From Phyllobacterium myrsinacearum (GTDB taxonomy: Bacteria > Pseudomonadota > Alphaproteobacteria > Rhizobiales > Rhizobiaceae): 64,000 nucleotides of DNA. Shown piece by piece: positions 15,754-24,713 of this stretch (position 1 is its first letter; every line of letters starts with the position of its first letter). The position numbers and the translations under genes were made by a program. The stretch covers positions 1-64,000 of the forward strand of contig NZ_JACGXN010000006.1 in NCBI RefSeq assembly GCF_014138285.1, in the 5' to 3' direction. The notes under the pieces are model-generated. The model had not been told where the DNA came from and ran no database searches. It was given only the letters and a program-made list of their open reading frames with translations.

Positions 15754-17037
15754 ATGCAAAAAAGAATGGGAACATTTCTTGCCGGTGCGATGGCCGCATT
15801 GGCCTTGACCGTATCGTCGGCCTTTGCTGACACGACCATCAAGATGGTCGAAGTGATCACCAGTCCGCCACGCACCGAACTGCTCAAGAAGCAGATTGCG
15901 GGCTTTGAGCAGGCAAATCCCGGTATCAAGGTCGAGTTGGTCTCGTTGCCGTGGGGACAGGCTTTCGAAAAATTCCTGACCATGGTTCAGGCAGGCGATA
16001 CGCCTGACATCGTGGAGATGCCCGAACGCTGGCTTGGCCTCTATGCCAACAACGGTCAGTTGGAGGATCTTGGAGCCTATGTCGCGAAATGGAAAGACGG
16101 CGGCACGCTTGGCGAACGCGCCAAGCAGTTCGGGTCCGTAGTCGACAACAAGCAGTACATGATCCCTTACGGGTATTATGTCCGGGCCATGTTCTGGAAC
16201 AAGAAGCTGTTTGCCGAAGCCGGGCTCAAGGAAGCACCGAAGACGCTTGATGAGTTCATGGAAGCCAACAAGAAGATTTCCGCGATCAAGGGCAAGTATG
16301 GCTACTGCCTGCGCGGTGGTCCCGGCGGCTTCAATGGCGTCCAGATGTTCATGAACATTGCCAATGGCAAGGGCGCCTATTTCAACGCCGATGGCACGGC
16401 GACCCTGAACGAACCGGGTTCGGTCAAGGGTCTCGAAATGCTGGCGGATATCTACAAGAAGGGCTATGCGCCGAAGGACAGTGTCAGCTGGGGCTTCAAT
16501 GAAATCGTCACCGGTTTCTATTCCGGCACCTGCGCCATGCTGGATCAGGACCCCGATGCATTGATCGGCATTGCCGAGAAGATGAAGACGGAGGATTTCG
16601 GCGTTGCACCGATGCCGACCGGACCAAGCGGCAAGTCCTATCCAACCCTCGGTTATGCCGGATGGGCGATGTTCGCCAACTCCAAGGTCAAGGATGATGC
16701 CTGGAAGCTGATGGGCACATTGCTCGCGCCGGCGGACAATCTGGAATTCGCCAAGAATGTCGGAGTATTGCCGATCCACAACGGTGCGGACAAGGATCCT
16801 TATTTCGGTTCGGAAAGCTTCAAGGGCTGGTTCCAGGAGCTGAGTGATCCGAAGAGGTTCGAGTTCGTGACGCCGCCGACCCATCTGGAAAACCTCGGCA
16901 ACTTCTACGATTCCGTATCGGTGAAAAACTTCCAGGAAGTATTGCTCGGTCAAAAGACCGCAAAGCAGGTTGCGGATGAATGGTCTGCGTTCCTCACAGA
17001 ACAGCAGCAGGCCTGGATGGCCAAGAACAAGAAGTAA
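15754..17037 (+). CDS. ABC transporter solute-binding protein, CUT1 sugar type (family 1)
   Basis: A 427-residue secreted protein with a signal peptide (cleavage near SAFA-DT) and a family 1 extracellular solute-binding domain (LLKKQIAGFEQANPGIKVEL, LTMVQAGDTPDIVEMPERW, AGWAMFANSKVKDDAWKLM). GTGGGAG lies before ATG 15754. It is followed by a strong hairpin and then two permeases and an ATPase of the same transporter class. Binding proteins of this type normally bind oligosaccharides or polyols, so pairing with a Cys/Met-type lyase is unusual; the ligand is unknown. Confidence 0.92.
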   Translation: MQKRMGTFLAGAMAALALTVSSAFADTTIKMVEVITSPPRTELLKKQIAGFEQANPGIKVELVSLPWGQAFEKFLTMVQAGDTPDIVEMPERWLGLYANNGQLEDLGAYVAKWKDGGTLGERAKQFGSVVDNKQYMIPYGYYVRAMFWNKKLFAEAGLKEAPKTLDEFMEANKKISAIKGKYGYCLRGGPGGFNGVQMFMNIANGKGAYFNADGTATLNEPGSVKGLEMLADIYKKGYAPKDSVSWGFNEIVTGFYSGTCAMLDQDPDALIGIAEKMKTEDFGVAPMPTGPSGKSYPTLGYAGWAMFANSKVKDDAWKLMGTLLAPADNLEFAKNVGVLPIHNGADKDPYFGSESFKGWFQELSDPKRFEFVTPPTHLENLGNFYDSVSVKNFQEVLLGQKTAKQVADEWSAFLTEQQQAWMAKNKK

Positions 17038-17047
17038 TCTGACTGAG

Positions 17048-17078
17048 TGCTCCGGCGTCCATGCGCCGGAGCATTTTT
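17048..17078 (+). terminator. Hairpin between binding-protein and permease genes
   Basis: TGCTCCGGCG and CGCCGGAGCA form a perfect 10-bp stem around TCCATG, followed by five T. Inside an operon this probably acts as a partial terminator and 3' protection for the binding-protein mRNA, lowering permease output. Confidence 0.8.
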
Positions 17079-17151
17079 CTCATGACTTTCGCCAATCCGG
17101 GAATTCGGTGGCGAGGGGCAGGGAGCTATTTGCAAAAGAGGGGCCAGAAAA

Positions 17152-18084
17152 ATGGCAATGCAATCAACAGCGGCTTTGACACCGCAACAGGAGAGAAGGG
17201 CAAGCAGCAAGCGCCGCTTCAGTGCAGCCTTTGAGCCGTGGCTTTATCTCAGTCCTGCACTTGTCCTGCTGCTTGTCGTTCTGGTGGTTCCGCTGATTTT
17301 CGGGGTCAGCTATTCCTTCCGCAAATTCTCTGCGTTCAAATCGGAATATGTCGGGCTGGCCCAGTACAGAGCGTTATTGTCCGATCCGGTCCTCGGTCAG
17401 GCCTTGATGAATACACTGTGGTGGACCGTCGCCAGCCTGTTTCTCCAGTTTTTTCTCGGGTTGGGACTGGCGCTCCTCCTGGATCGTCCGTTCTTTGGCA
17501 AGAAAGTCGTGCAGGCGATTGTTTTCCTGCCATGGGCAGTCCCGTCGTTTTTGTCCGGCCTGACATGGGCCTGGCTTTTCAACCCCATTGTAGGGCCGTT
17601 GCCGCATTGGCTTTTTGCACTTGGCCTCAAGTCCGAGCCCACCAATATCCTGTCTGATCCGGCTACCGCGATGTGGGGCCCGATTATCGCTAACGTCTGG
17701 TTCGGTGTCCCGTTCTTCGCCATTACGCTGTTGGCGGCGCTGAAATCCATCCCCTCGGAACTGCATGAAGCCGCGGCGATCGATGGTGCCAACCCATGGC
17801 AGCGTTTCGTCAAGGTGACACTGCCTTTCCTCGCGCCGACCATCGCCATCACAGTCATGCTACGCACGATCTGGATCGCCACATTCGCCGATCTCATCTA
17901 CGTCATGACCGAGGGTGGCCCCGCCGGTTCAACCAATACGGTCGCGACCTATATCTATGTCAGCGCCTTCAAGACCCTGGATAAGGGGTACGCTTCGGCC
18001 GTTGCCGTACTGCTTCTGGCGCTTCTCATTCTCTATGCGGTTGTGCTGATCCGCATTCGCCGCTCCCTTGTGAGGTACTCTTAG
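17152..18084 (+). CDS. ABC transporter permease, CUT1 type (MalF-like)
   Basis: A 310-residue permease with about six membrane spans and the EAA loop (ELHEAAAIDGANPWQRFVKVTLP) of binding-protein-dependent sugar permeases. The N-terminal cytoplasmic stretch (about 30 residues, basic) precedes the first span ALVLLLVVLVVPLIFGVSY. ATG 17152 is followed by a second ATG two codons later. It would pair with the MalG-like permease at 18355-19203, from which it is separated by an unusual 270-base spacer. Confidence 0.92.
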   Translation: MAMQSTAALTPQQERRASSKRRFSAAFEPWLYLSPALVLLLVVLVVPLIFGVSYSFRKFSAFKSEYVGLAQYRALLSDPVLGQALMNTLWWTVASLFLQFFLGLGLALLLDRPFFGKKVVQAIVFLPWAVPSFLSGLTWAWLFNPIVGPLPHWLFALGLKSEPTNILSDPATAMWGPIIANVWFGVPFFAITLLAALKSIPSELHEAAAIDGANPWQRFVKVTLPFLAPTIAITVMLRTIWIATFADLIYVMTEGGPAGSTNTVATYIYVSAFKTLDKGYASAVAVLLLALLILYAVVLIRIRRSLVRYS

Positions 18085-18354
18085 AGTCCTTTCCAGCCAT
18101 ATTGACCTATTCTGACGGAGGCATGTTGTGACAAGATCAAGCAAAGACAGGAAGACCCGCACTTTTCGTGCGGGCGAGTGGCTTTGCGCCGGAATTGGCG
18201 CAACAGGCCCCGTCCCTTCGGGTTTCCGTCTGGCGGGCACCCGCTTTGTCAGGCGGCTTCGTCCGATGAACCACATCGGCCTTGCCACCTTCCGCGCGGA
18301 TTGCCTCACCAGACGAGAAACAGAATACGGCCAATATGGCCGGAAAGGACTCTC
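18085..18354 (+). other. Structured spacer between two permease genes (possible repeat element or small gene)
   Basis: This 270-base stretch interrupts an otherwise tight operon. It contains a perfect hairpin CCCGCAC-TTTTC-GTGCGGG (about 18150-18168) and further GC-rich inverted segments. A 76-codon open frame starts at a GTG at 18128 after ACGGAGG and ends at 18358, overlapping the next ATG as ATGA. The predicted peptide is arginine-rich and resembles no family I know. The sequence looks like an intergenic palindromic or mosaic element inserted in the operon, but a small coupled gene is not excluded. Confidence 0.4.
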
Positions 18355-19203
18355 ATGATCGCCGGTCGTTCCCGCAAAGCGCGTATTCTTGGAGGCATCG
18401 GTCTTTATGGCGCCGTCGCCGCCTATGTGATTTTCGCGCTGTTTCCATTGTTCTGGACGCTGAAGATTTCGGTGACACCGCAATCATTGCTGTATTCCGA
18501 AGGTATCACGCTCTGGCCCTCGTCGGCGACATGGGAGAACTACAAAACCGTTTTGCGCGCGACGGACTTCCCGCGTTATTTCCTCAACAGTGTCATCGTT
18601 TCTGTGGTGACTGCGGTGCTGGTTACCATCATTGCGTCAGCGGCGGGTTATGCCATGTCGCGTTTTTCATTCCGTGGCAAAACCACCGTGGCTGTGACCC
18701 TGCTGCTCACGCAGACTTTCCCGTTGGTGATGGTCATTCCGCCGATCTACCGCATCATGGGTGAGCTTGGGCTTACCAACAGCCTGACCGGGCTGATCAT
18801 CATCTACACGGCGTTCAACATCGCATTCGCCACCTTCCTCATGCAGTCGTTCTTTGACGGCATTCCAAAAGATCTGGAAGAGGCGGCGATGATCGATGGA
18901 TGCAGCCGCAGTCAGGCGCTGCGCCGCGTCATCATTCCGCTCACCCTGCCGGGTATGGGTGCAACCCTTGGTTTCGTTTTCACGGCAGCGTGGAGTGAGT
19001 TGCTGTTCGCGCTCATGCTGATCAGCAGTGACAGCCAGAAAACCTTCGCCGTCGGACTGCTGACCTTCATCGGAAAGTTTGCCGTCGACTGGGGACAGAT
19101 GATGGCCGCCTCGGTGCTGGCGCTGATACCGGCCTGCCTGTTCTTCGGCTTCTTGCAACGCTACCTCGTGACCGGCCTGACCGCCGGTGCCGTCAAGGGA
19201 TAA
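18355..19203 (+). CDS. ABC transporter permease, CUT1 type (MalG-like)
   Basis: A 282-residue permease with six predicted spans and the EAA loop (DLEEAAMIDGCSRSQALRRVIIPL). ATG 18355 has AAGGACTC directly before it, which rules out the 59-codon upstream extension of the frame. Together with the MalF-like partner it forms the channel of the sugar-type importer. The gap to the ATPase is 17 bases. Confidence 0.93.
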   Translation: MIAGRSRKARILGGIGLYGAVAAYVIFALFPLFWTLKISVTPQSLLYSEGITLWPSSATWENYKTVLRATDFPRYFLNSVIVSVVTAVLVTIIASAAGYAMSRFSFRGKTTVAVTLLLTQTFPLVMVIPPIYRIMGELGLTNSLTGLIIIYTAFNIAFATFLMQSFFDGIPKDLEEAAMIDGCSRSQALRRVIIPLTLPGMGATLGFVFTAAWSELLFALMLISSDSQKTFAVGLLTFIGKFAVDWGQMMAASVLALIPACLFFGFLQRYLVTGLTAGAVKG

Positions 19204-19220
19204 TCGAAAGAGATAAGCTC

Positions 19221-20300
19221 ATGGCTTCCGTCACCATTACCAATGTTCAGAAAAACTATGGCGCGATGAATGTGCTCTCAGCTGTGGATCTTTCCATTGC
19301 CGATGGCGAATTCGTTGTACTCGTCGGTCCATCCGGATGCGGCAAGTCGACATTGCTGCGCATGATTGCCGGGCTGGAGGAAATATCGGCGGGCGAAATC
19401 CGCATCGGCGAGCGCGTCGTCAATGACGTCGCGCCGAAAGATCGCGATATCGCCATGGTTTTCCAGTCCTACGCGCTCTATCCGCATATGGACGTGGCAT
19501 CCAACATGGGCTTCAGCCTGCTGTTGCGCAAAACCGCCAAGGATCTGGTTTTCGATCGCGTCGGTGCGGCCGCCAAGCGGCTCGGTCTTGATGTCTTCCT
19601 GCAGCGCCTGCCGCGCCAGTTATCAGGCGGTCAGCGTCAGCGCGTTGCCATGGGCCGTGCGATTGTGCGCGATCCCCAAGTGTTTCTCTTCGACGAGCCG
19701 TTGTCCAACCTTGATGCCAAGCTGCGCGTTCACATGCGCACCGAGATCAAGGCGTTGCACCAGCAATTGAAGACAACATCTGTCTATGTCACCCATGATC
19801 AGGTTGAAGCCATGACCATGGCTGACCGTATCGTGGTGATGCATGATGGTGTGATCCAGCAGGTGGGGACACCGCTCGAACTCTACGACCATCCGGCCAA
19901 TCTGTTTGTTGCTGGCTTCATCGGATCACCCGGCATGAACTTCCTGCCTGCTGTGGTCAACCGCAGTGAGGCCAAAGTCGAAGCACAGCTGAGTGATGGC
20001 CAGACGATTGCTCTGGATGGAAAACTGCCCATCGAAGATGGTGAGCGAGTTACCATTGGCATACGGCCCGAAAATATCGAGGTTGGGAGTTCGGATGCGT
20101 TGAAGGTCAAGATCGTCGTCATCGAGCCGTTGGGCCTGTCGACCCAGTTCTATACTAGCCTGTCTGATGTGCAGGTTTGCATCTATGCAATGGGCCGTAC
20201 AGATCGGAAGCCGGGAGACACGATGAACATCGGAATCAAGCCGGGTGACGTGCATGTTTTCAATCCGGCTACCGGGCAAAGGATCAATCCGGCGGCCTGA
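19221..20300 (+). CDS. ABC transporter ATPase, CUT1 type (UgpC/MsmK-like)
   Basis: A 359-residue ATPase: Walker A GPSGCGKST (about residue 37), Q-loop VFQSYALYPHM, signature [19 protein letters not shown], Walker B VFLFDEPLSNLDAKLR, switch His in YVTHDQVEAMTMADR. The C-terminal TOBE regulatory domain (about 240-355, GIRPENIEV) is characteristic of sugar importers. The GPSGCGKS and LDAKLR motifs group it with MalK/UgpC. It is the last gene of the CUT1 set. Confidence 0.95.
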   Translation: MASVTITNVQKNYGAMNVLSAVDLSIADGEFVVLVGPSGCGKSTLLRMIAGLEEISAGEIRIGERVVNDVAPKDRDIAMVFQSYALYPHMDVASNMGFSLLLRKTAKDLVFDRVGAAAKRLGLDVFLQRLPRQLSGGQRQRVAMGRAIVRDPQVFLFDEPLSNLDAKLRVHMRTEIKALHQQLKTTSVYVTHDQVEAMTMADRIVVMHDGVIQQVGTPLELYDHPANLFVAGFIGSPGMNFLPAVVNRSEAKVEAQLSDGQTIALDGKLPIEDGERVTIGIRPENIEVGSSDALKVKIVVIEPLGLSTQFYTSLSDVQVCIYAMGRTDRKPGDTMNIGIKPGDVHVFNPATGQRINPAA

Positions 20301-20486
20301 CGCTGAATCACTGGTTTCTCACCGTCGGGTGCGAGGAATTATTTTTCTTTATATTGGGTATTTGTGGTATTAAATTCACGAATTCGCGTCTGATGGCAGC
20401 GAATAGTGCCTATGCATGCTCAAGACAAAGTGACATTTTCCAATCATTCGCCGAAAGGCTTGGAAACTCTGGATGGAAACAAAGAA

Positions 20487-21272
20487 ATGAATTGGCTCAA
20501 ATCCCTACTCGTCGTTGGTGCTCTGCAGGCTCTCGCTATCGTTCCGACGCAAACCCAGGCACAGGCACAGTCCAACCTTGAACAGATCAAGACTGCTGGC
20601 GTGCTAAAGATCGGCACCGAAGGCACCTATGCGCCGTTCACCTATCACGACACGGGAGGCAAGCTGGTCGGCTTTGATGTGGAAATCGGCGAAGCCATTG
20701 CCAAGAACCTCGGTGTCAAGGCTGAGTTCCTCGAAGGCAAGTGGGATGGTCTGATTGCCGGTCTTGACGCCAAGCGTTATGACACTGTTATCAATCAGGT
20801 TGGTATCACCGAAGCGCGCAAGGCGAAGTATGATTTCTCCGAGCCCTACATTGCTTCCAAGGCCGTGCTGATCACCAAGGGTGACAACACGGATATCAAG
20901 TCCTTTGCTGATCTGAAGGGCAAGAAGTCTGCGCAGTCTCTGTCCAGCAATTTCGGCAAGATTGCCCAGAGCAATGGTGCTGAACTCGTGGGCACCGATG
21001 GTTTTGACCAGTCGATCCAGCTGCTGCTCAGCGGCCGCGCCGACGCCACCGTCAATGACAGCCTGTCCTTTCTTGATTTCAAGAAACACAAGCCTGACGC
21101 GAATGTAAAGATCGCTGCAACACAGGACGATGCTGATTTCTCGGGCATCATCATCCGCAAGGGCGAGCCTGATCTGCTTGCAGCCATCAACAAGGCGCTT
21201 GAGACCATCAAGGCTGACGGGACGTACAAGCAGATCGCCGACAAGTATTTCGGCCAGGACGTTTCGAAGTAA
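20487..21272 (+). CDS. ABC transporter binding protein, cystine/amino acid type
   Basis: A 261-residue secreted family 3 binding protein: signal peptide (MNWLKSLLVVGALQALAIV, cleavage near AQAQ-SN), then LKIGTEGTYAPFTYHDTGGK, VGFDVEIGEAIAKNLGVKAE and YDTVINQVGITEARKAKYDF. The VINQVGITE...KYDFS block is typical of cystine-binding proteins of the TcyA/FliY group. ATG 20487 is preferred since a normal signal peptide begins there; 27 upstream in-frame codons are polar. Next to a Cys/Met-type lyase, a role in cystine or related thio-amino-acid uptake is likely. Confidence 0.88.
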   Translation: MNWLKSLLVVGALQALAIVPTQTQAQAQSNLEQIKTAGVLKIGTEGTYAPFTYHDTGGKLVGFDVEIGEAIAKNLGVKAEFLEGKWDGLIAGLDAKRYDTVINQVGITEARKAKYDFSEPYIASKAVLITKGDNTDIKSFADLKGKKSAQSLSSNFGKIAQSNGAELVGTDGFDQSIQLLLSGRADATVNDSLSFLDFKKHKPDANVKIAATQDDADFSGIIIRKGEPDLLAAINKALETIKADGTYKQIADKYFGQDVSK

Positions 21273-21308
21273 GGCTGTTTACGCCCAGAAAAAAGTACGC
21301 TCTAACAG

Positions 21309-21340
21309 GGCAGGGAGATGATACTCCCTGCCTTTGTGTT
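21309..21340 (+). terminator. Hairpin between cystine-type binding protein and permease genes
   Basis: GGCAGGGAG-ATGATA-CTCCCTGCC is a perfect 9-bp stem (21309-21332) followed by TTTGTGTTTT. It lies inside the operon and probably reduces downstream transcription and stabilises the upstream message. Confidence 0.8.
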
Positions 21341-21357
21341 TTGAGGGAGACGCAGCC

Positions 21358-22038
21358 TTGTCCCATTGGCTGACACTGATGCTTGAATCGCTTGGTCCAT
21401 TGCTCTGGGCCGGGCTGATTTTCACCATTCCGCTGACGCTGCTGTCCTTTGTGCTCGGGCTGACCGTCGGTCTGATTGCAGCGCTCGTCCGCCTCTTTGC
21501 CGCATGGCCCTTTGTTGCCATCGTCAAGTTCTACGTCTGGATCATCCGCGGCACGCCGCTGCTGGTGCAGCTGTTCCTGATTTTCTATGGACTCCCCAGT
21601 GTGGGTATCGTGCTCGATGCCTTTACAGCTGCCTTGATCGGCTTCACTCTCAATATTGGCGCCTATACGTCGGAGATCCTGCGTGCCGTTATTTCATCCG
21701 TACCGCGCGGGCAGTGGGAGGCAGCTTATTCCATCGGTATGACCTGGTCTCAGGCCATGCGCCGCACGATCCTGCCGCAAGCCGCGCGCGTCGCTGTACC
21801 GCCGCTGTCAAACACGTTCATCTCCCTCGTCAAGGACACATCGCTGGCTGCCGCCATTACCGTACCGGAGATGTTTCAGGCAGCACAACGCATTGTTGCC
21901 ACCACCTACGAGCCGTTGATCCTCTATGTGGAAGCAGCAATCATCTATCTGATCCTGAGCTCGGTTCTCTCTTCGCTGCAAGCGCGGCTCGAACAGCGTC
22001 TCAATCGTTATGGCGGATTTCTGGAGGCACGGTCATGA
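21358..22038 (+). CDS. ABC transporter permease, cystine/amino acid type (TcyB/YecS-like)
   Basis: A 226-residue HisMQ-type permease with about five spans and the EAA loop (WEAAYSIGMTWSQAMRRTILPQ). The start is TTG 21358, eight bases after GAGGGAGA; a TTG 24 bases upstream would lie in the hairpin tail. A single permease follows, so it probably forms a homodimer, as in the E. coli cystine system. Its stop overlaps the ATPase start by four bases. Confidence 0.9.
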   Translation: MSHWLTLMLESLGPLLWAGLIFTIPLTLLSFVLGLTVGLIAALVRLFAAWPFVAIVKFYVWIIRGTPLLVQLFLIFYGLPSVGIVLDAFTAALIGFTLNIGAYTSEILRAVISSVPRGQWEAAYSIGMTWSQAMRRTILPQAARVAVPPLSNTFISLVKDTSLAAAITVPEMFQAAQRIVATTYEPLILYVEAAIIYLILSSVLSSLQARLEQRLNRYGGFLEARS

Positions 22039-22808
22039 TGATTGAACTGAAGAATATCGAAAAGCGTTTCGGTGATCTGACGGTCCTCAAGAATGTGTCG
22101 CTGAGCATCGCGGAAGGTTCGGTCATGGCGCTTGTCGGTCCATCCGGCGGTGGCAAGAGTACGCTGCTGCGCTGCATGAATCTCCTGGAAATTCCAACAT
22201 CTGGCTCTGTTGAGATCGATGGTGACAGGCTGGATTTCCAGCCTGGTGTCAAGGTGACGACCAAGTCCATCCAGCTCGTGCGGCGGCATTCGGGTATGGT
22301 GTTCCAGAATTTTCAGCTGTTTCCGCATCGTACCGTCATCGAAAACGTGACTGAGGGCCTGACGACGGTCTTGAAATGGCCGAAGGAGCGGGCGCGGGAG
22401 CGGGCTATGGCACTGCTCGAGAAGGTTGGGCTTGCGCACAAGGCAGAGGTGTGGCCGTCAACGCTTTCCGGCGGGCAACAACAGCGTGTAGCGATTGCAC
22501 GTGCGCTTGCCCCGTCACCCAGAATCCTGCTCTGTGACGAGCCGACATCGGCGCTCGATCCGGAACTTTCCGGCGAGGTCGTCGACGTGCTGGCCCAGCT
22601 CGCGCGCGAAGGGACGACTATGGTCATGGCGACGCACGATCTGCGCCTCGCCTCGCGCATCGCCAATCAGGCCATTGTGCTCGACGGTGGCGTCATTGTT
22701 GAAACCGGTACGTCGCACGACATATTCACCCAGCCAAAGCAGGAGCGCACGAAGCGCTTCATCGCCACCTTGACCCACGAGGGGCACACGCACGGCGAGG
22801 GTATCTGA
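22035..22808 (+). CDS. ABC transporter ATPase, cystine/amino acid type (TcyC/YecC-like)
   Basis: A 257-residue ATPase with Walker A GPSGGGKST, Q-loop VFQNFQLFPHRTV, signature LSGGQQQRVAIARALAPSP, Walker [15 protein letters not shown] and switch His MATHDLRLA. It starts at ATG 22035 within the permease stop (ATGA overlap). A second ATG follows at 22038. The extended C-terminus is histidine-rich (THEGHTHGEG), which is unusual but short. It completes the binding protein-permease-ATPase set. Confidence 0.93.
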   Translation: MMIELKNIEKRFGDLTVLKNVSLSIAEGSVMALVGPSGGGKSTLLRCMNLLEIPTSGSVEIDGDRLDFQPGVKVTTKSIQLVRRHSGMVFQNFQLFPHRTVIENVTEGLTTVLKWPKERARERAMALLEKVGLAHKAEVWPSTLSGGQQQRVAIARALAPSPRILLCDEPTSALDPELSGEVVDVLAQLAREGTTMVMATHDLRLASRIANQAIVLDGGVIVETGTSHDIFTQPKQERTKRFIATLTHEGHTHGEGI

Positions 22809-22988
22809 GGGTAAAACGGTCAGGACGCCATGGCGGGTGTTTTGAAGCCCAGACATTTGCGGAGCGTGGTGTCAGAGTCGCACTTCATCCTTGAACCCAC
22901 CCAACCCATACATCAAAGTTGCATAAGAGTTGTTATGGAACTGTCTTGTATCGCCACAATGCGGAGATTACCTCTAAATAGCACCTGA

Positions 22989-24503
22989 TCAGCTTGGTTC
23001 AGTCGACGGCGTGTTGTTGCGCCATGCGGTTTCGCCCGTCGAGTAACGCAGGCGTTTGTCCTGATACATCGCAAGATCGGCGCGCTTGGCAACCGCTTCC
23101 AGCTTTTCACCAGCGGCGCTTGTGGCCCAGCCAATCGAGAAGCTGAGCGGAATATTGGAATAGTACTGGTTGTTGATTTCAATCAGGCTGGTGATTTCCT
23201 CGACGATTGTCACAGCCCCGGCCTCATCAACAGCGGGTAGGAGAACGGCGAATTCATCACCGCCAATGCGTGCAGCGTAGTGCGGCGGCTTTACCGCCTC
23301 ACTGAGTATTTCGCCCGCCCGGCGCAGAAGGCCGTCACCAACACCATGGCCCCATTGATCATTGGTGGTTTTGAGCCCATTGAGATCGAGTATGACGATG
23401 GAAACGGGAAAAAATTCCCGCCGCTCGAGCCTGTTGAGCTCATCCACGTAGAACGCACGATTGTGTAACCGCGTCAGCACGTCGTGTTTGCCGAGATATT
23501 CCAGATAGGCTTCGGCTTTCTTTCGAGCGGTAATATCGGTGAGCGATATCTGTACCAGTGACCAGTCAGTCTCATGTCCAGGCAAAACCGAGAATTGCAG
23601 CAACACGTGGCGTTCTGAACCATCAAGCGCGTAATTGACCGTCTCACGTTGATGAAACAGCTTGCCGTTCCACAGATCGATCAGCTGTTCGCGGAAATGC
23701 ACGTTCATCTCATCCTTGAAGACGTCGGGCAAGCGGCGCAGCAATGTCATCGCGTCCGGTGCCTGGAAAAGCTTGAGCGTTTCGCGATTGACGTCAATGA
23801 CACGAATTTCGCTGGCGCATTGCTGGACGAACTCGGGGTGAACATCGGTGAAAATCCGGAAATCCTCAATACCACGTTCCCGAAGCCCATCGAGGCGTTT
23901 CTTGATCTTGCTGAAATCCTCGACCCACAGGGAGACCGGAGAGTGCTCGAATAGTCCTTCGGCATATTGCTGGCTTGCCGCGTGTTGTCTTCTGGCGTCT
24001 TCCCGGTCGGTGACGTTCTCGATGGAGATGAGCACTTTTCCCCAAGATGCTTCATGCCCCGGCAATACAGTGCCGCGCAGCTGGATATCGAGCCGCTTGC
24101 CGGACAGCGTATAGTTCACGGTATTGCTGGAGAACTCGCCTTTGCCTTCCCAAAGCTGAGCGAGTTCCTGCACGTGTGTGTGCAGCATGTCATCGCGAAA
24201 AATAGCGCCCAGATTGGCGACGAGCTCATGGAGATCGGAGGCTTCAAAAAGCGAGAGTGTCTTCTTGTTGACTTTTTGCACCCGGATCAGCCGCGCACAT
24301 TCACGGATGCGGTTTTCATCTTCCCTGAGATAGGCAACGATATCCTCAACCCCTGCCCCACGCAGGGAATCGAAGAGTTTTCGAACTTCGCTGAAATCTT
24401 CCAGCCAGAGCGAAATCGGAGCAAGATCGAATGCGTCTATTTCGTCTTGATGCAAATCCAGCTTGTCCATGGAGGTGATATCTCGCGGCTTGATGAAGAA
24501 CAT
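22989..24503 (-). CDS. Diguanylate cyclase with two PAS-like domains
   Basis: A 504-residue cytoplasmic protein with no membrane spans. Two tandem PAS-like sensor repeats are visible, each opening with a similar block (APISLWLEDFSEVRKLFDSL at about 27, SPVSLWVEDFSKIKKRLDGL at about 190) and ending in LPGHE...SWGKVLIS or DWSLVQIS segments. A GGDEF domain follows (about 340-495) with the intact active site RIGGDEF, so it should make cyclic di-GMP. The allosteric I-site position four residues before the active-site arginine region reads KPPH rather than RxxD, so product inhibition is probably lost. ATG 24503 follows GGGAAC. Confidence 0.93.
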   Translation of the reverse strand: MFFIKPRDITSMDKLDLHQDEIDAFDLAPISLWLEDFSEVRKLFDSLRGAGVEDIVAYLREDENRIRECARLIRVQKVNKKTLSLFEASDLHELVANLGAIFRDDMLHTHVQELAQLWEGKGEFSSNTVNYTLSGKRLDIQLRGTVLPGHEASWGKVLISIENVTDREDARRQHAASQQYAEGLFEHSPVSLWVEDFSKIKKRLDGLRERGIEDFRIFTDVHPEFVQQCASEIRVIDVNRETLKLFQAPDAMTLLRRLPDVFKDEMNVHFREQLIDLWNGKLFHQRETVNYALDGSERHVLLQFSVLPGHETDWSLVQISLTDITARKKAEAYLEYLGKHDVLTRLHNRAFYVDELNRLERREFFPVSIVILDLNGLKTTNDQWGHGVGDGLLRRAGEILSEAVKPPHYAARIGGDEFAVLLPAVDEAGAVTIVEEITSLIEINNQYYSNIPLSFSIGWATSAAGEKLEAVAKRADLAMYQDKRLRYSTGETAWRNNTPSTEPS

Positions 24504-24713
24504 GGTTAACGTTCCCGTCTGATTGGCAGCTTTGAGGTTATTGTCAACTACTACAAGTTGAGTTGCGGGTCGATTTGCTTGCGTTCGTCACCGGTTCATA
24601 CCAAGTGTTGCATGATGGACATCACCGGAGACGTGATTTAACCTTGAACAGGGTTTTAAAATTACCGGAGATCGACGGATACAAGATCGTCTTTTCCAAT
24701 CCATGGAGGGGAT

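Noticed and set aside
15634..16953. A 439-codon minus-strand frame opposite the sugar-binding protein gene
   Set aside because: The plus-strand product is a clear binding protein with signal peptide and ribosome site; the antisense product is unrecognisable.
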